This document shows positions 9,901 through 24,340 of a DNA stretch of 64,000 nucleotides, in pieces; position 1 is the first letter of the stretch, and each line of letters starts with the position of its first letter. The stretch covers positions 250,501-314,500 of the forward strand of contig JAIOKI010000011.1 in NCBI GenBank assembly GCA_028335825.1, read 5' to 3'. The stretch comes from Nosema muscidifuracis. Taxonomy: Eukaryota; Microsporidia; Nosematidae. The notes under the pieces are model-generated. The model searched no databases. It had not been told where the DNA came from and saw only the letters and a list, made by a program, of their open reading frames with translations. Both the position numbers and the translations under genes were made by a program.

Positions 9901-10880
9901 GGCACATTGGTATTTAGATAAAATTATTTTACTTCTGATGTTTACAAAAATGTATTAAATTCACGATGTTGGCCTGATATTATCATTACTAGTAGAGCTT
10001 CTATAACATTCTTAACCTATAATAAATATTTATATTGATTTCATATCTATTATACCTTTCTTCAATTTATTTATTTTTTGATAGATAATGACTTAAAATA
10101 AACTTCTTGAAATATATAAATATCAAAAAAATTTAGAACAATACTGCTACATAATTAATATTATCATTAATAAATAGTATCTTATTAGAAAATATATTGA
10201 TTAATAGTTTTAAATAACGCACTAAAACTTTTTTCAGTCATGTAGTAATTTCTTTTTGCTTGAATTTTAATTAGACGAAGAAACTTAAACCGCATTTTTT
10301 CGTTAAATACTTGTGATAATATTGATTCACATCTTCTTTAAAGACATTTGTTATCGGAATTAATGCTTTATTAAATCCGAAATTCTTATGATACAAAATG
10401 TATTTGTTTCTTTATATCTCTCAATTGAATACAATATATATTGCTATATTTGCAACACTTCTTTAATAGTCACAATATCAACCTTAATTCTTAATCGATA
10501 ATATTCTATTATTACCCTTAATTATGTGACATAAAAATTCAATCTTTACATTTCTTTTTATTTAATGCTTCTAAAACTAAAATCCCGTTCATCATAGTCT
10601 ACTATTAAGCTGAAATGACTATGTCATCTACAATACAGACACCATTTTATAGAAGAATTTACTTGAAAAGTTAATTATTGTTTTTTACAATTTATCTGGT
10701 TATTTACCAATTTAAATGGAATTTTAAAACTTAGAAATATATAATGCTTATAAAGCTTGCTTATATTTACCTAAAATTAGTATTTTATAATAAATTACAT
10801 TTAAATTCTCCGCTGTATAAAATTTATTCGTGATCTTATTGCCTTTTAAGCGAGATAATATTTTTTTACCCTAAATGAAA
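9901..10880. other. AT-rich DNA with one unassigned coding-like patch
   Basis: Mostly featureless. On the minus strand at about 10400-10220 a patch reads KYILYHKNFGFNKAL and then DVNQYYHKYLTKKCG with amino-acid usage more gene-like than its flanks. I do not recognise the family; it may be another dead element or a dead host gene. Confidence 0.35.
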
Positions 10881-11700
10881 TCAGAGATAGATTATAAGTT
10901 GAGACGATAAGAATGATGAAACTGAAATTAATAGCAACTTTTCGAAGAGTGGAACATTAAAGAAAGATTCAAAGATGTTATGGATGTGATGTTTTATATG
11001 AATAAAAAAATATAAACAGACAAAGGAAAATATTATCATTAGATGTTGTAATACTAATCGCTCTAATTATCGATCTCGCCTGAGTATAAAAATGATAATT
11101 TTTTTGATGGACTCAAACTTTCTATTCTTCACTTTTTAAAGTTTTACTTAAATAGTCGCTAAATACGCCACAGGCGGTGATTTATCAAGGAATGAATAGT
11201 AATTTTCGCACTTGCAATAAAATTATAAATAAATTTATCAAACTAGTAGAGAACCATTATAGCCCACAGAACAAAATAGAAAGTCTACACGCTTTGATTG
11301 AGAAAATTTCATTAATCTCAATCATAAATTTAAGTAAACAGATAAAGATTTCCGATAAATAAGACTGATTGTCATTGTATTGTCGAGTTTTATGATATAA
11401 TTACTCAATATTTTGCTTGTATAATCATAAACAAAAAGCCAGATCGGATGATTCCTATAATCGTAGCAAGTGTAAATAAGGCAGCACCATAGTAAAAATG
11501 AGGTTAAGTCTTATGGTAAGCTTTAATCATTAGGTTACATACATAAAAATGCTTGCTATAAAGAGAGAGATTGTGAATTTTAAATATCGCGTAAACATGC
11601 AAGCAGTCGAATCTTTCAATAATGAAGTAACAGCTATTCAAAACGAAGAAATGTAACTACAACTGAAAATAGACATAGTTTTTAGAAATTTATTTGGGAT
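10880..11700 (+). mobile_element. Possible gag-like retrotransposon remnant
   Basis: Short plus-strand coding-like pieces, including a 61-codon frame at 11177-11362, a Lys/Cys/His-bearing patch around 11450-11570 reminiscent of nucleocapsid knuckles, and VESFNNEVTAIQNEE near 11610-11650. The composition and order suggest gag, but there is no diagnostic motif. It is old and heavily broken. Confidence 0.25.
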
Positions 11701-12187
11701 TTAATTAATAAATAATCTGAGAGATTCATTAGAAATATACTCGCAGTTTTTAGAAAAAAATTGCTTAATGAAATTTTTCTTTCAATTTATTTTTCAAAAT
11801 AAGTAACTAGAAATAGAAATACAAAATATTAAAATTAATTGATTGAGCTGTCTCCTTCAAAAGTTAGATTCCTAAGCCGGATTATTTTTTGCTAAAATTT
11901 CATTTATTTTTATGTTTTTGAATCTTCAAAAGAACAAATCAAGAATCATCATCTTAGATTAGTTTTGTTTTTATATTTTTTTTCGGAACCCTAGAGCATC
12001 ATTATATATAGCTGAAAAGATAAATAAAAAATAGCCATAACCAGTTCCTTTCAACAGTCAACATAGCGGTTATATTAAAACTAAATAATACAAAGTTTTT
12101 CTCTAATATAGATAATTATTTTTATTTCTTTCATAGCCGAATGCAGAATTTTTGATAAGATAAATAATATTAAAAATTTGTTTAATA
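11701..12187. other. AT-rich DNA, nothing recognised
   Basis: No supported frame or RNA. Confidence 0.6.
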
Positions 12188-12202
12188 AGGGGTTAAACCC
12201 CT
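12188..12202. repeat. Short perfect inverted repeat AGGGGTT-A-AACCCCT
   Basis: Seven-base arms around a single A, unusually GC-rich for this neighbourhood, lying just past the presumed 3' end of the minus-strand fossil that follows. It could be part of an old LTR or a hairpin; its role is unknown. Confidence 0.4.
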
Positions 12203-12239
12203 CATATTAATACCGCTGGACGGTTAATCTTATTATAGA

Positions 12240-14400
12240 GAATCCTTTCAAGAGTAGTATCTATTTTCTATTATTTCTTCCTTTATTTTCACTATACATG
12301 AAACTTTTTCGTATTTCTTTAATGCTTTATTTCACTCATATATCCTTCACAATCACTTTTAATTGCATCTCTCAAATTTTCTCTTTGACTATTCTTAATG
12401 CTTGTTCTTCTACAAATTGTTAAATAATATATACCTTCTAAAGAGTATCTCTTTGGTTCTTATATTTTTATAATGTCCACAGCAATTTTTTTCTTTTGCA
12501 ACTAGTTAAAACAATTTTCGAATATCTTTCGAATTTTGGTTATCACTTGGCATATTTTACAGTTTTCAAATAATTCCATATTCGATATTACATGCTTGAT
12601 CAGTAAAACTTCATTTTTAGCTTTCAATAAGTTTCTTTTACATTTCTATTGTCTATTTATCCATGTACTTGGATAATGAATAAACCTTTTATACTTTTTG
12701 GCGTTTTTAAGTTTCTTTCCGAAGTCATGACCAATACTTGACTCCATCAATCACAATTTTATGCTTTCTTTTCTTTCTGTCTTTAATTATTAATTTTATA
12801 CTATTTCCCTATTTCACCTCTATTTTCCCCCCTTTAAATTATTTGTTCAATGCATTCATGTCTATCCTCTTTTCTCTTTAACATATTGTATTTTAAATTA
12901 ATTCCTGTATCTTTTTATTCATCTTATATTACCCTCAGTAAATATACATTCTTTTTCTCATATTGTATCTTCCCTTGATTGACATCTAGTCTATATTTCT
13001 TAGTATAACCTAATCATCCATGTATACTTTACACACATCCCTCTAAAACCTTCAAGCATTCAATTCATAGTTCTTTGCATAATTTGGGATGATTTTTGAA
13101 TCTCACTACCATGCTATTCCATTAATAAACATTTTCATCAAATTTAAATGCCGCCTTATATATAAGTCTCTCTTCAATTTCAATATGGTAAAATTCTTCT
13201 TTCAAATCAATCACCATGAATACACTCGACCCTTGTAGGCTCTTATCAAATCTCTAATCGTGGAAAATTCAAAGGTGTATTTTTACACCAATTTTTTAAT
13301 CTTATAAGATTACTAACAACTTTCATATATTCATTCGGTTTTTCTAATTAGAGAAATTCATTATAATTCCTCGTGATTTTCAATCTCTAAATTGATCTTT
13401 TGTTTTTAACCTAATTTTTTGTGATATTCATTGTTTTTCTCACTATTCTCTACCTCTCTTTGTCCCAATGACGTATTTACAACTGGTTATGAATTCTATC
13501 ATCTCTTTACTAACTTTAAAACCCTCGAATACATCCTAAAAATCTCCTCTAATTGTAATACTTTTTGAGGTAGCATTTCTTCTTTTCACATAAAAAATAT
13601 CCAAAATACTTAACATCTTATTTTCTTTCTCTTAACATTGATTGCTCATATTACTTTTTTCTGAGGTTGCAATATCTAACAATACATTCATTACTGCGCT
13701 GATTAAATCTATTAGAAAATATAGGATAAACCTTTTATATACTTCTAATAATCTCTTTCTGGAGATAATATTTTATGTTTTCTGTTATAATGTCCATCAT
13801 CTATTCTATTACTTTACATTTTTCTTCTTCCAGTTTATCTATTTCTAATTGCATTTCTTGATTCATATCGCATTTTTTTTGAAATATATATTTTAACTAT
13901 ATAGATGCCCATTGCACTACTTGATTTACACTCACTATCCTAGTCTTTTTAAAATCATAACTTTAGCTTTAATTTTCTTTGCTTACTGTGACAAATTATT
14001 GGTCACCTGATCATGAAACTCCCTTAATTCTTCTTTATTTCCTGTGTTCGCCAATTAACTTCTCAAAAATAATAAAAAACTCAATAATAATTTAATATAA
14101 AACTTTTGTTTATAATTAATGCAAATTTTAATAATTATATATCAAAGTCATCTTTAACTATAAGATTTAGATAGGAACCATATCTCTTGATCATCATTTT
14201 CCTATACTTACACTGTAATATATCAAACTCGAATCCGGAACTAAAGACTAGATCTTTAACATATATTTTACAAAGATTCGATATTGATAATATCAATTTT
14301 ACAATATTTCTATCATTATCATCTAATTTAGTACTAAAATAGTCAGATTTCAATTGCGGTTTTCTTCCTTCTATCATTGTTATAATTATATTTTTCATGA
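12240..14400 (-). mobile_element. Ty3/Gypsy-type fossil (pol)
   Basis: On the minus strand, an 87-codon frame (14398-14135) lies where gag-protease is expected. RT follows at about 13290-12950 with SSVFMV-type and HIEIEERLIYKAAF pieces and a YMDD box near 13007-13030. An integrase zinc-finger-like patch (HVISNMELFENCKICQ, about 12610-12550) comes last. The order protease-RT-integrase fits Ty3/Gypsy. The copy is old, with many breaks; the LTRs are not identifiable. Confidence 0.55.
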
Positions 14401-16880
14401 CCTTCTTTTTTCAGTCATTTTGATTTCTATCATCGAGCTTTTACTTTCAACCTTTCATTAAAAGTTACTACTTTTTGTATCTTCACTTATTTCAAATAAT
14501 AAATTTCGTATAGTTCGTATTATCACTAAACTTTTTTCAAATTTCAAAATGCTCTTTCTTTATCGCTCATTATCTTAAGTTCTTATCCAGCGTTAGTGAA
14601 TCAGCCTTGATGATAAAATAATAAATTTTATCTTTGATTGCTAGTTTTGCAAAACTTAAAAGTATTGGTGCTCTTTTTAATTCGTGCAAAATGTTTTTCT
14701 TGCAGATTTCGATTTTTATATTTTCCACCATAAACATTTTAGATATTAAATAAAACCCAACAATTATTTATTTTTTTCTATTTACATTTTGTAGTTAGGA
14801 CAACACTCAATACTATACATTACTATTTAATTCTCATAATTTTTTAATTATTTCTGTTCAAAAATCTGTTAAACATTTTTAATAATCTATTTTTATCATA
14901 TGTTCTCGAGCTTTTTCTAGAAGCAGAGAGTATGTGAATAAAACATACTCAAGGGCTTAAAAAATTGATACAAGGTAGTATATATCAGGGATAACTTACG
15001 AAATTTTTTACACTTAAGTAAAATCCATAAATAATTGAGAAGAATCGAAAATATTAATTTAAAGACTAATCTAAGTTATTTAGGATGTATTTTCAATAAG
15101 TTAACTGAATTCTATTATTTTTAACTTTTAGAATACTTAATTCTTTTCGAATATTTCATAAAAGTAAATTGCGATTTGATGAATAGCGTAGTAACGTTAC
15201 TTGATTAGAATGAAGTTTCATTCCGAAATTATAAGGTTTGTTTCTATGTAATGTCTTATTTTCGAAGTTGGCATAATAACATCTCTTGTTACATAATAAA
15301 TCAATAATAAAAATACTACAAGTAGCTAAGTTCGAATTTTTGTCTGTTTTTATGTATTAGTTAAGGAAGTAATAAATTAATTTCACCTTTAACTATCTAG
15401 ATCTTAGACAAGACAATGGGTTTTTTAATTATAGTAAATGTAAAGATGTTCCACGAATAAAAACAAGATTAAATATTTGATTAAAATAAGATTTTTTTCC
15501 TATACTTAGAAAATTCTCCTGAGCAATATTATTTATTTAGTTTTCTCATTTCTTTTACATCTTACTATAGGATGTGATGTTTGCATAACTCTAAATTTTT
15601 TAATGATTGTTTTCTTATAAAAATATCTTTAGAAATGCTGCTCGTCTTTTTAATTTTACTAGAAAATTCATCTGTGATATAAAACTTACTTTTTGATTCT
15701 AATTTTATGTGGTCGATATTCTTTTCAAAAGCAACTGTTATTGGCTCTTATTTAATATATTTTTTTAAATACCTTCCTAATACTTTGAGGAAATTTATGT
15801 AGTTCACCTTTGACATCTGGATTTGTTTAAGAAAATTCGAGGTGCCTAACTTTTTGATGAAAGTTGGATAATTTGTTTGTTTGACATAAAACCTCATTTT
15901 TTCCAAATAATAATTACATAATCTATATTTTGATCTATACTTTTTTCTTGATTTTTTTAAAATTTATTTTGTTATTATTTGCTTTCAGTCTCTAAAAATT
16001 ATTTTCAATATTATCTTTTGTGATTTTGTACATCATTTTTGGCTTATATTGTTCATTATTATTACTATCTATCATTTTACAATAATAAGTTAAAGAAATA
16101 TGTGATCCGATCCTCAAATGTATAATCAGGTAAAGATAAAAAGTACTAAAACTGTATTTATAGAAGTATATTCTTTCCTATAGCCAAATAATAATTATGA
16201 GTGATATTCATATTTTTTATATTTGTTTTTCTATAAATACAAAATTACGTGAATAAATAACTAGAGAAAAACAAATGCTAAAGTAAAATATTGTTGTTAG
16301 TATATATAAGAATTATACTGATGATATTTGTTATTTCCTAAATTTAATTAACATTGTAATTAAATAAAATTATCTTAACTTATTAAATATGGCTAAATTG
16401 TCTATAACTGGCACATTTAATTTTTTTTCGAAAGTAATATCTAAAAAATTACAAGAAGATATAATTTTAATTATATTAGTACAGGTCTACACTTAATTTT
16501 CTTCTAGTCATATATCTTGTTATAGAAACATAATATTGTTGTAATTTACAAATTAAAGGTAGTATATTAATTTTTTAAATAACTTCGTAACATGCCACCT
16601 CAAAGTTTCTTAAACTTTCATTTTTTCACTCTCTGAACTGATATTCATGTCTTTTAATTATCTTCCATTATCTGGTCCCAGCATATAAGTATCAAATACC
16701 AATACTTCAGTGATCTTACCTAACAATATAATTTTGGCTGCCTTTTATATTCATGTATTTTGTTCATTTTTTAAATTCGAATTATTTATTTGATATATCT
16801 TTGACTTATTTTGTTTGATGAGGCAATATTCTTTTCTTTATCTTTCTTGTAAATTCTACCTCCGAAAGTTTCCCTATATA
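14401..16880. other. AT-rich DNA with weak minus-strand coding traces
   Basis: A minus-strand patch around 15900-15600 (for example VAFEKNIDHIKLESKSKFYI) has coding-like composition and may be the start of a dead pol region. Otherwise nothing is recognised. Confidence 0.35.
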
Positions 16881-18400
16881 TCAAGATTCTTACTTCTTCT
16901 GGGAAAGATTAATTCTTAAATGTGTAACCTTTTTTTAAACCGCTATCAATTTTAAAATTCTATATTTTAATGTTTTTTTTTCAAATTGTTTAGTCACTTC
17001 TTTGACTATGGTTCTTTTAATATTTCAATTAGTTTATTTGACTGGCGACAATGCGCGTCACTAGTTGTCATTTAATTTCGTTAGCTTGACACCATTTCCG
17101 ATTTCTTTTGGTGGGTTTGAAATTATTTGTTGTAAGTATCATCTTATATATTTCCTTAAAAAACTTTAGTCATGGGACCGAGTTCCTTGTTTTTACTATT
17201 TTGAAAATTCGTATTTCGTAAATTTTTCAATTTCAGTTATTATATTACTTCCTTTAATTGGTCTCATAATGTCAAAAGCGGTCTTTTCGCCTATTTATTA
17301 CAGCTAGATTGTCTTCGAATACCATACTCTAAAATAATTATTTAACTTGCATGCAGTACATTTTATAACATCTCTACATTGTTATTCTTTAATAATAATG
17401 TCGTTAGTTTGCCACTCTTATATACCAGACTACAATTCACCTCCATGATTTACTTGTCTATTGGAGCTGTGCCATTATTCTTTCTGCCTAGTGCATTTAC
17501 ATGTAAGATTTCAATTTACCTGGTAATTTCGACTATTGTATCTCTCTTTTTTTCGTTGAGTGCTTTTGAAGCTATGTGGTTTGTACTAAGTGTAAATATC
17601 TTGTCTACTGAAAAGTATCTATATTAATTCTTGTCTGTAATGCTGTAGTTTAGTTCTGTTTCAGATAATGTTTTTGATGAATGCATAACCTTTATCTCTT
17701 CTCGACATTATGTTGACTTAATATTGTGCCAATTCAAACATTGAAGGCACTCGTTTCTAAATAAAATATTTTGTTAAAATTGTATTAATAGTTTAAATTT
17801 TCATAAATTAAACTGCTTTATATGTTCTTTTTTTAGTCCGAACTAATTGATATTTCTCTAGTAAACTCGTGAGTAGCTCTGATATTTTGCACAGTTTTTC
17901 ATAAATTTTTCTTATCTCATTGATATTATTCATTCGATCTTGTTCTATATCCTAAAAAGTTTATTTCTCGATTTATAATTGCAATTTTGTCTTTGTTAGC
18001 CATCAAACAAATGCATTTTTATCAGAAATTTTAATGTTATGTTTGATGCTTTATCATGTTATTTTTTGTTTCTTTAAAATTATGATGTTGTCTACGTATA
18101 TAAAAACCGACTTTTATAATAATTTTTTGCGGAATTTTTTAAAACTTATCCTTTAGATCTATTTTTGAGTTTATAAAGAATCTTCATCATATATGGCAAG
18201 AAGTATTTATCAAATATCACTATTTTACTAAAATTATATAAATTATTGTAAGTTTACATTTTCATTTGGATTTGTCCATGTTGAATGCTGTATATATTTG
18301 CATTTTAATTATCCTCTTTTTTCATCTTCGACTTTTTGTATTCTTAACGGTTTGTTCACAACGATATGCCTTAGTTTCTATATTACATTCGTATTTTCAA
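16880..18400 (-). mobile_element. Ty3/Gypsy-type fossil (RT, RNase H, integrase)
   Basis: Minus-strand pieces run RT (VFIYVDNIIILK, about 18110-18070), RNase H (FTLSTNHIASKALNEKK, within 17627-17540) and integrase core (HCRQSNKLIEILK, about 17060-17010), the order of Ty3/Gypsy pol. It is old and heavily broken; the LTRs were not recognised. Confidence 0.55.
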
Positions 18401-20140
18401 AACTTCTATCGCATTTATCACAAAGAATAATTATAAACTTATCTACAACGTCTATTCTGCATAATGAAATGTGACTAAGTTCTTCTTTTTTTGGTAAGAA
18501 ATGAAATTCTGAAATGTATTTTTCATTTTTAGACTTAAAGTTCTACTTAGGATTTTGTTCCATTAAATTATTAAAAAAATGTATTTTATGTAAAGTGAAT
18601 ATATTCATCAAATTTAAAAGATTTATTTGGATCATTTGATCTTGCGTTTATTTCTTAATTCATGATATCAAAAAATTGTCAATACTATATTTGTAGATAG
18701 CAAAATATTTCTCACAATGATCTACGTCATCCTTCTACTATTATTTACTTCAGCAATATTTATTTAGTAGGTTTTCTTTAGAAATCATATTAACTTGCTT
18801 TTGGATTGTTCCAATTTTGGTCGGATGTTTTATGCAACTCATCTCTGCTTATATCTTATTAATTTTGTCTTACAGCTTTCATCTGCAATTATATTAGCTT
18901 CATCTACCTAATTTATTAGTCCCTCTGTTATCATAAATAGATTAATAAAGTCTCTGTTTTGTGCTATTCCACTTCTAAAGACCCAATTAATTATCTCATC
19001 TTTCAATTCTAATTTTTTATTCGCCCTTTCTTGTAGGATATAGATGAGGTCTTAACCCTTTTCTTGTCTATGATTAGAAATTCAAATAGGAATATTTTAT
19101 TCGAACAGTTTTCAGCCAGCTTAATTTTTTATTCTTCATAAGCTAGGATCCAAACCTTTTTGTCCGATAATACTCCTTATAATATTCAAAATTCAGTCTT
19201 CTACGATTCTGAAAACCTGTTTATCCGGGTATCCTTATTTTCTTATTATTTATCTTCTATTTCCAGTCTGTAAATATCACTTCTAGTATTTTCATGTTTA
19301 ATTCTATATTGTTTCTCCAGCTTATATATTTTTTTTATTTAGATTCTTTATCATGTTGTTATTTATTGATTTTTTTTATAGTAACACAAAAAATATTTTT
19401 CCATTCATATGTCGTGAATAAATTAAAGTTCTAATACACCACTAATTGATCTCAATTTAATTTTAATGGAATCGATTTTCTGATTTAAAAAATCGACAAA
19501 TGACTAACGATTTATTAAACAGCCAAAAAATCACTAAATTGGAATTCCCCAAAAATAATCATTATGTATTATTGAATTTTTTATGCACTTTTTTAAATGT
19601 CTTATAGTGTTTGTTTTATTTATTCATTAAATCATAATTTTAACGTTATTCCTTCAGCTATTTCAGAAATCTAAAATATTTCTACTTGATTTCCTTTAGA
19701 ATATTAAATCTTTTTAATTTACTTTTAATAATTTCTGTAAAATATATTAAGATCACATTTTTTTCTATAAATAATATGCATTATTCTCAATGTATCAGAT
19801 TGTTTTTTGATAATATACTTATCATCAATATTAAAATACTTACATATTTAAGTTTTTGTTAGGTGATAGGCTTGTACTGAAGATAAGAATACCCCGGAAA
19901 ATGTGAGATTGTGGTTCATTAAAAAAGGCCACTTTAATTGAGTTGATCATGATAAATTAATTAATGAACAGATTCATAGTATCTGATAAGTCTTCTATTT
20001 GAAAGATATTCTAGATTCTAATATTCTGGGCTATATTTATTTCCAACCAATTTATATATATATCTAAATTGTTATTGTAAATAACCTATAAAAGAATTAT
20101 CTTATATTGGATTTATACCTCAATATAAATAAATATTTAA
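18401..20140. other. AT-rich DNA, possible upstream part of the preceding fossil
   Basis: Pyrimidine-rich on the plus strand, as in other minus-strand fossils here, and in the right place for the gag-protease part of the 16.9-18.4 kb element. No motif is clear enough to name. Confidence 0.35.
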
Positions 20141-20799
20141 CATGGCGAACATAAAGAAAAACAGAGAGATATATTCCTAATAAAATTTTGTTTAAAACTA
20201 GGTGAGTACGAGCAAGAATAAAGCTGCAGATAGAAATAGAGATAGTAAGAGTTAGACAGTGTAGATTAATTATAGGTGAGTATTTGCGGGATTATATTAT
20301 TATAAAAGACTTAGTATGATGTTATTTAGGAATTATAGAAGTATTTTAGAGATAAGAAAGAAACTGGTGCTATGCGGAGATATTATCTGAAGAGAAAGAT
20401 AATGATGATTATATGAAAATTGAAGAAAGTCAAAGAAAAATAACGGCCAAGATAATATTAAATGTTGTTTCGTATTCATGAAAGTGGGATACATAGCTAA
20501 AAAGTGTTTCTAACGTAAAAGCATTACTTACCTATAAAAATCTGGGAAATAATGTAAATAAAAGTTTTAAATATTTTTGTAGTAAAAAAGATTACGAATC
20601 TAAGATTAAAAATATCAGGAGTTTTGAAGAAATAAATGAGAAGATAAAATGCTTATTAAGTGAAAAGTGTCTAAAAAACTAGACAGAGAGAAAAAATAGT
20701 TTTTAAATATTAAGTTGTATATCAGAGTCTGAAGAAAATAAATATTGTATATTTGAATGATTTAGTAAATAGAGGAATAATAAGAAAAATGAGATCTAT
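20140..20799 (+). mobile_element. Gag/nucleocapsid-like leader or separate fossil piece
   Basis: A knuckle-like patch KCCFVFMKVGYIAKKCF lies at 20460-20511, and further Cys/Lys-rich pieces follow to 20790. A possible primer-binding-site-like TGGCGAAC stands at 20143-20150 just after an ...AACA end, and AGGTGAGTA occurs twice (20200, 20274). A knuckle upstream of the capsid region is not the normal order, so this is either a second element interrupted by the next one or an unusual leader. Confidence 0.35.
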
Positions 20800-23700
20800 G
20801 TGAATAAACTCAGCGATGATGTGAGAATTGTAGTAATTTGGTGGAATTTAATGACTATGTGGAAAAAGATACCAAGAATTCGAGATATTATAAGAAACAT
20901 TGAGTTTCAGAGGTTTACAGTTATTTATATAAAGAAGAAATTTATCATTTTGCTTTTAAAATTGGCAAAGGCCAACTTAATATTTAAAGCATTAGCATGG
21001 TACGAAGCTTATGAGGAAGAAGAAATTATGAGTTATTAGGATTTTAAAAGACTATTTAAAGAAAAATACTTATATGAAGAAGGAAAAAATACTGAAGCTA
21101 GAGAATTTTAGAAACTTATTTTATACATAATGAAATATCCAGATATTGTGACATATATATATAGTCTTAAAAAATATTCGAAAAGTGTACCTAAAAGTTT
21201 AACTGAAACTAAGCATAAAATTCTAACTTATCTACCAAATTACATGAGCGACAAAATCGAAAGTATTTGTGATTGAAGAGCTCTTATAAAACTGATAGAA
21301 AAGGAGGAGAGTTCAATTAATGGTAAATTTCAAAAACAGAATAAAATAACGCCTTCAACAGAAATGAAAACCAATACTAATGATTTTCAAAGGAAATTGG
21401 ATAAACCAAAAAGCCCATTTAAAAAAGTGTTGTCGGTTAGCATAGGAAAATGTACAATCTCGGATAGAAGACCGAGAATTAAACTGGCAAATGAGGAAGA
21501 GAAAATTAATGCATTAATAGATACAGGTGCCACTGTGTCTGTAATAAGAGAAGATGCACTACAGAAATTAGGACTTACATACAGAGAAAGGTACGGTAAC
21601 ATTAAAGGATTTAGAGGAACAGGACAAATAATCGGGCTTACAGAACTAGAGATTGAATTGGACGATTGATCAGTAAGTGAGATAGAAGTAGAAGTTACTA
21701 AACGAATGAACGAAGAACTTCTCTTGGGAATTAATGGAATAGATAAATTAAATCTTTATAAATACCTAAAACCATATAATGATTCAGCTACAGAGAAAGT
21801 CATAATGACGATATAAATAATTGATGATACAGAACAAAGGTCAAAATTTGTATTTGAGAAACTCTATAAACCAATAGGGATCTTATCTTATGCCCAAGAA
21901 AAGTATCTAGAGAAAATAATACAGGACCATATACATATATTTACAGAAACAGAGCGGGAATGTAGCATAGATATAGAGCACGCAATAGAGCTGATAGAAT
22001 ATCCTAGAAGAATTCAAGCTATTAAATATAAAAGGTCTTCAAAAGAACATGCATTTATCAAAAAAGAAATTGAGAAATTTTTGGAGAAAGGGCTTATCGA
22101 GGAATCACAAAGTACTTATACCTCACCTGTAGTACTCGTAAAGAAAAAACTGGCGATTGAAGATTTTGTATTGACTTTAGAAAGCTTAACAAAATAACAA
22201 TACAATATAGCTATTCTATTCCTAGAATTTATGATACTTTAGATAATCTGGGTAAATCACAAATCTTCTCCGCTCTAGATTTAAGATTAGGATTTCACCA
22301 AATTCGAGTAGCAGAAGAAGACCAATATAAAACAGCTTTTGAAACAAGAGAGGCCGTATATCATTGGAAAAAGATGTCTTTCGGATTAATAAATGTCCCT
22401 TATTCATTTCAACGAGTAATAAATAGCTGCTTACAACCCTTTTTATATAGATTCGTCGTTGTGTATTTAGATGATATACTTGTCTTTTCAAAAAATATCG
22501 ATGAACATTTGAAACATCTAAAACTTTTTTTCGAAACATTATACCGGATAGGTTTTAACGTTAATATAGATAAGTGCGAATTAGTTAAAAAAAGTTAATT
22601 ATTTGGGGTATGAAGCAGAGGATGGCAAAGTAAATATACCCGAAAAACAAAGAATGAAAGCAATGAAATGGCAATCTCCAAAAAAAAGAACATAATTAAA
22701 AAGTTTCATAGGGTTTACAAGATACTTTAGCCAATTTATACGCGATTATGCAGAGAAGATGCTTCCCATCTATAAATGTACTAAAGGAAAGAGGAACGAA
22801 AAGTTTATATGGTCAGAATTGGCGGGAAAAAGTTTTCAACTCATGAAAGAAGAAATAACCACAGCCACGTGTTTAACATTATCAGATTTCAATGCCAAAT
22901 TTTATATTCATGCAGACGCCTCAAATTTAAGCATAGGCGCAACGCTGTCTCAATATGAAGAAAAACGTCTGAAAACAATCCTTTTTATATCAAGGAAGTT
23001 GAACTCTGCAGAAATTAATTGCACAGTTACCGAGAAGGAATGCCTAGCCATTATTTGGGCCATTAAAAAATTTAGAATTTATTTGGATATGGAGTTTATA
23101 ATGAGAACAGACCATATGGCTTTAAAATGGCTACTAGCTACCAAAGAAGCTAGCGGCCGAATCATGAGATGGATTGTGTACTTACAGGAATTTAAATTTA
23201 AGATCGAGTATATTAAAGGCAAAGAAAACATATTTGCCGACACACTTAGTAGAATTGTAATGGAAGCGGTGAAAGACAATATTTTAATGTAATTAGATGA
23301 GAGAACCAAAAAGAAAATCGTTCAAAGAAATCATGTCGATGCAGGACACGAATCAATAGAGCCAACTTATGTTTTAATTCTTCGAGAAACACACTGGCCA
23401 GGTTTGTATAGAGACGTAGCCAAGTATATTAAAGAATGTGACGTTTGTCAAAGATTCTCTCAAGACCCAAGAAATCTTCAGAAAATAAGAATCAATTTAG
23501 AAAATCCTTTTGATACAGTGGGAATTGACATCGTAGGATCACTGCCTAAAACAAACGACGGCAACAGCTACATAATAGTAGCTACAGATTATATTACAAG
23601 ATGGGCCTGTGCTAAAGCAGTAAAAAGTAAAACAGCAAAGAACGTGGGATAATTCATTATAAGAGAGATATTTATGGTACACGAACCTCCGAAAAAATTA

Positions 23701-24340
23701 GTATAGGACCAGGGAAAAGAGTTTCTTAATGGATTAGTTAAAATGATCTGTGAAATTATGAACACGAAAAAATATATATATCATCTTATAATCCAAAATG
23801 TAATGGGGCCATCGAACGAGTTAACAAAACTTTGATAGGAAAACTAGCTCAGATAACAAATAACAGATGGAAAGAATGGGATGAGTTTCAGCCTTATGCA
23901 CTATATGCGTACAGAATAACACCAAGATCACAGAGTAAAGTTTCCCAATTTGAACTGCTTTATGGAAGGAAACTAAATAGAATTAATGAAAACCAAATAA
24001 GTACAGAAGGTGAATACAATGAATTAATAGTGGAACGATTAAACGCAATAAGACATCTATTATTGGAAGAGGAACGTATTATTAGAGAAGAAGAAATATC
24101 TAAAGTTAAAAAAGGAACTAATGTGAATGATCTAGAGGAAGGAGATTTTGTACGTCGAAGAAAATTAGAAATTTATAAAAATAATAAACTAGATAATAAA
24201 TTTGAAGAAATTGGGAAAATTATAAGAAAAGGTAAGCAAGGTAGTTAAACAGTAGAGGACGTGGAAGAAAAAAGGTTTTCAGTAAATCGAAAAGATATAA
24301 TCAAAATTGAAGGATCAGATTCACTAGAGTGGACTGTTTT

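Noticed and set aside
17379-17627. An 82-codon hydrophobic plus-strand frame resembling a membrane protein
   Set aside because: It is the shadow of the RNase H piece read on the minus strand; purine-rich coding DNA gives hydrophobic antisense frames.
20080-20141. A 5' LTR matching the 3' LTR at 24353
   Set aside because: Both have a TATA-like box and an ...ACA end, but the sequences do not align by eye, so they cannot be called a pair.
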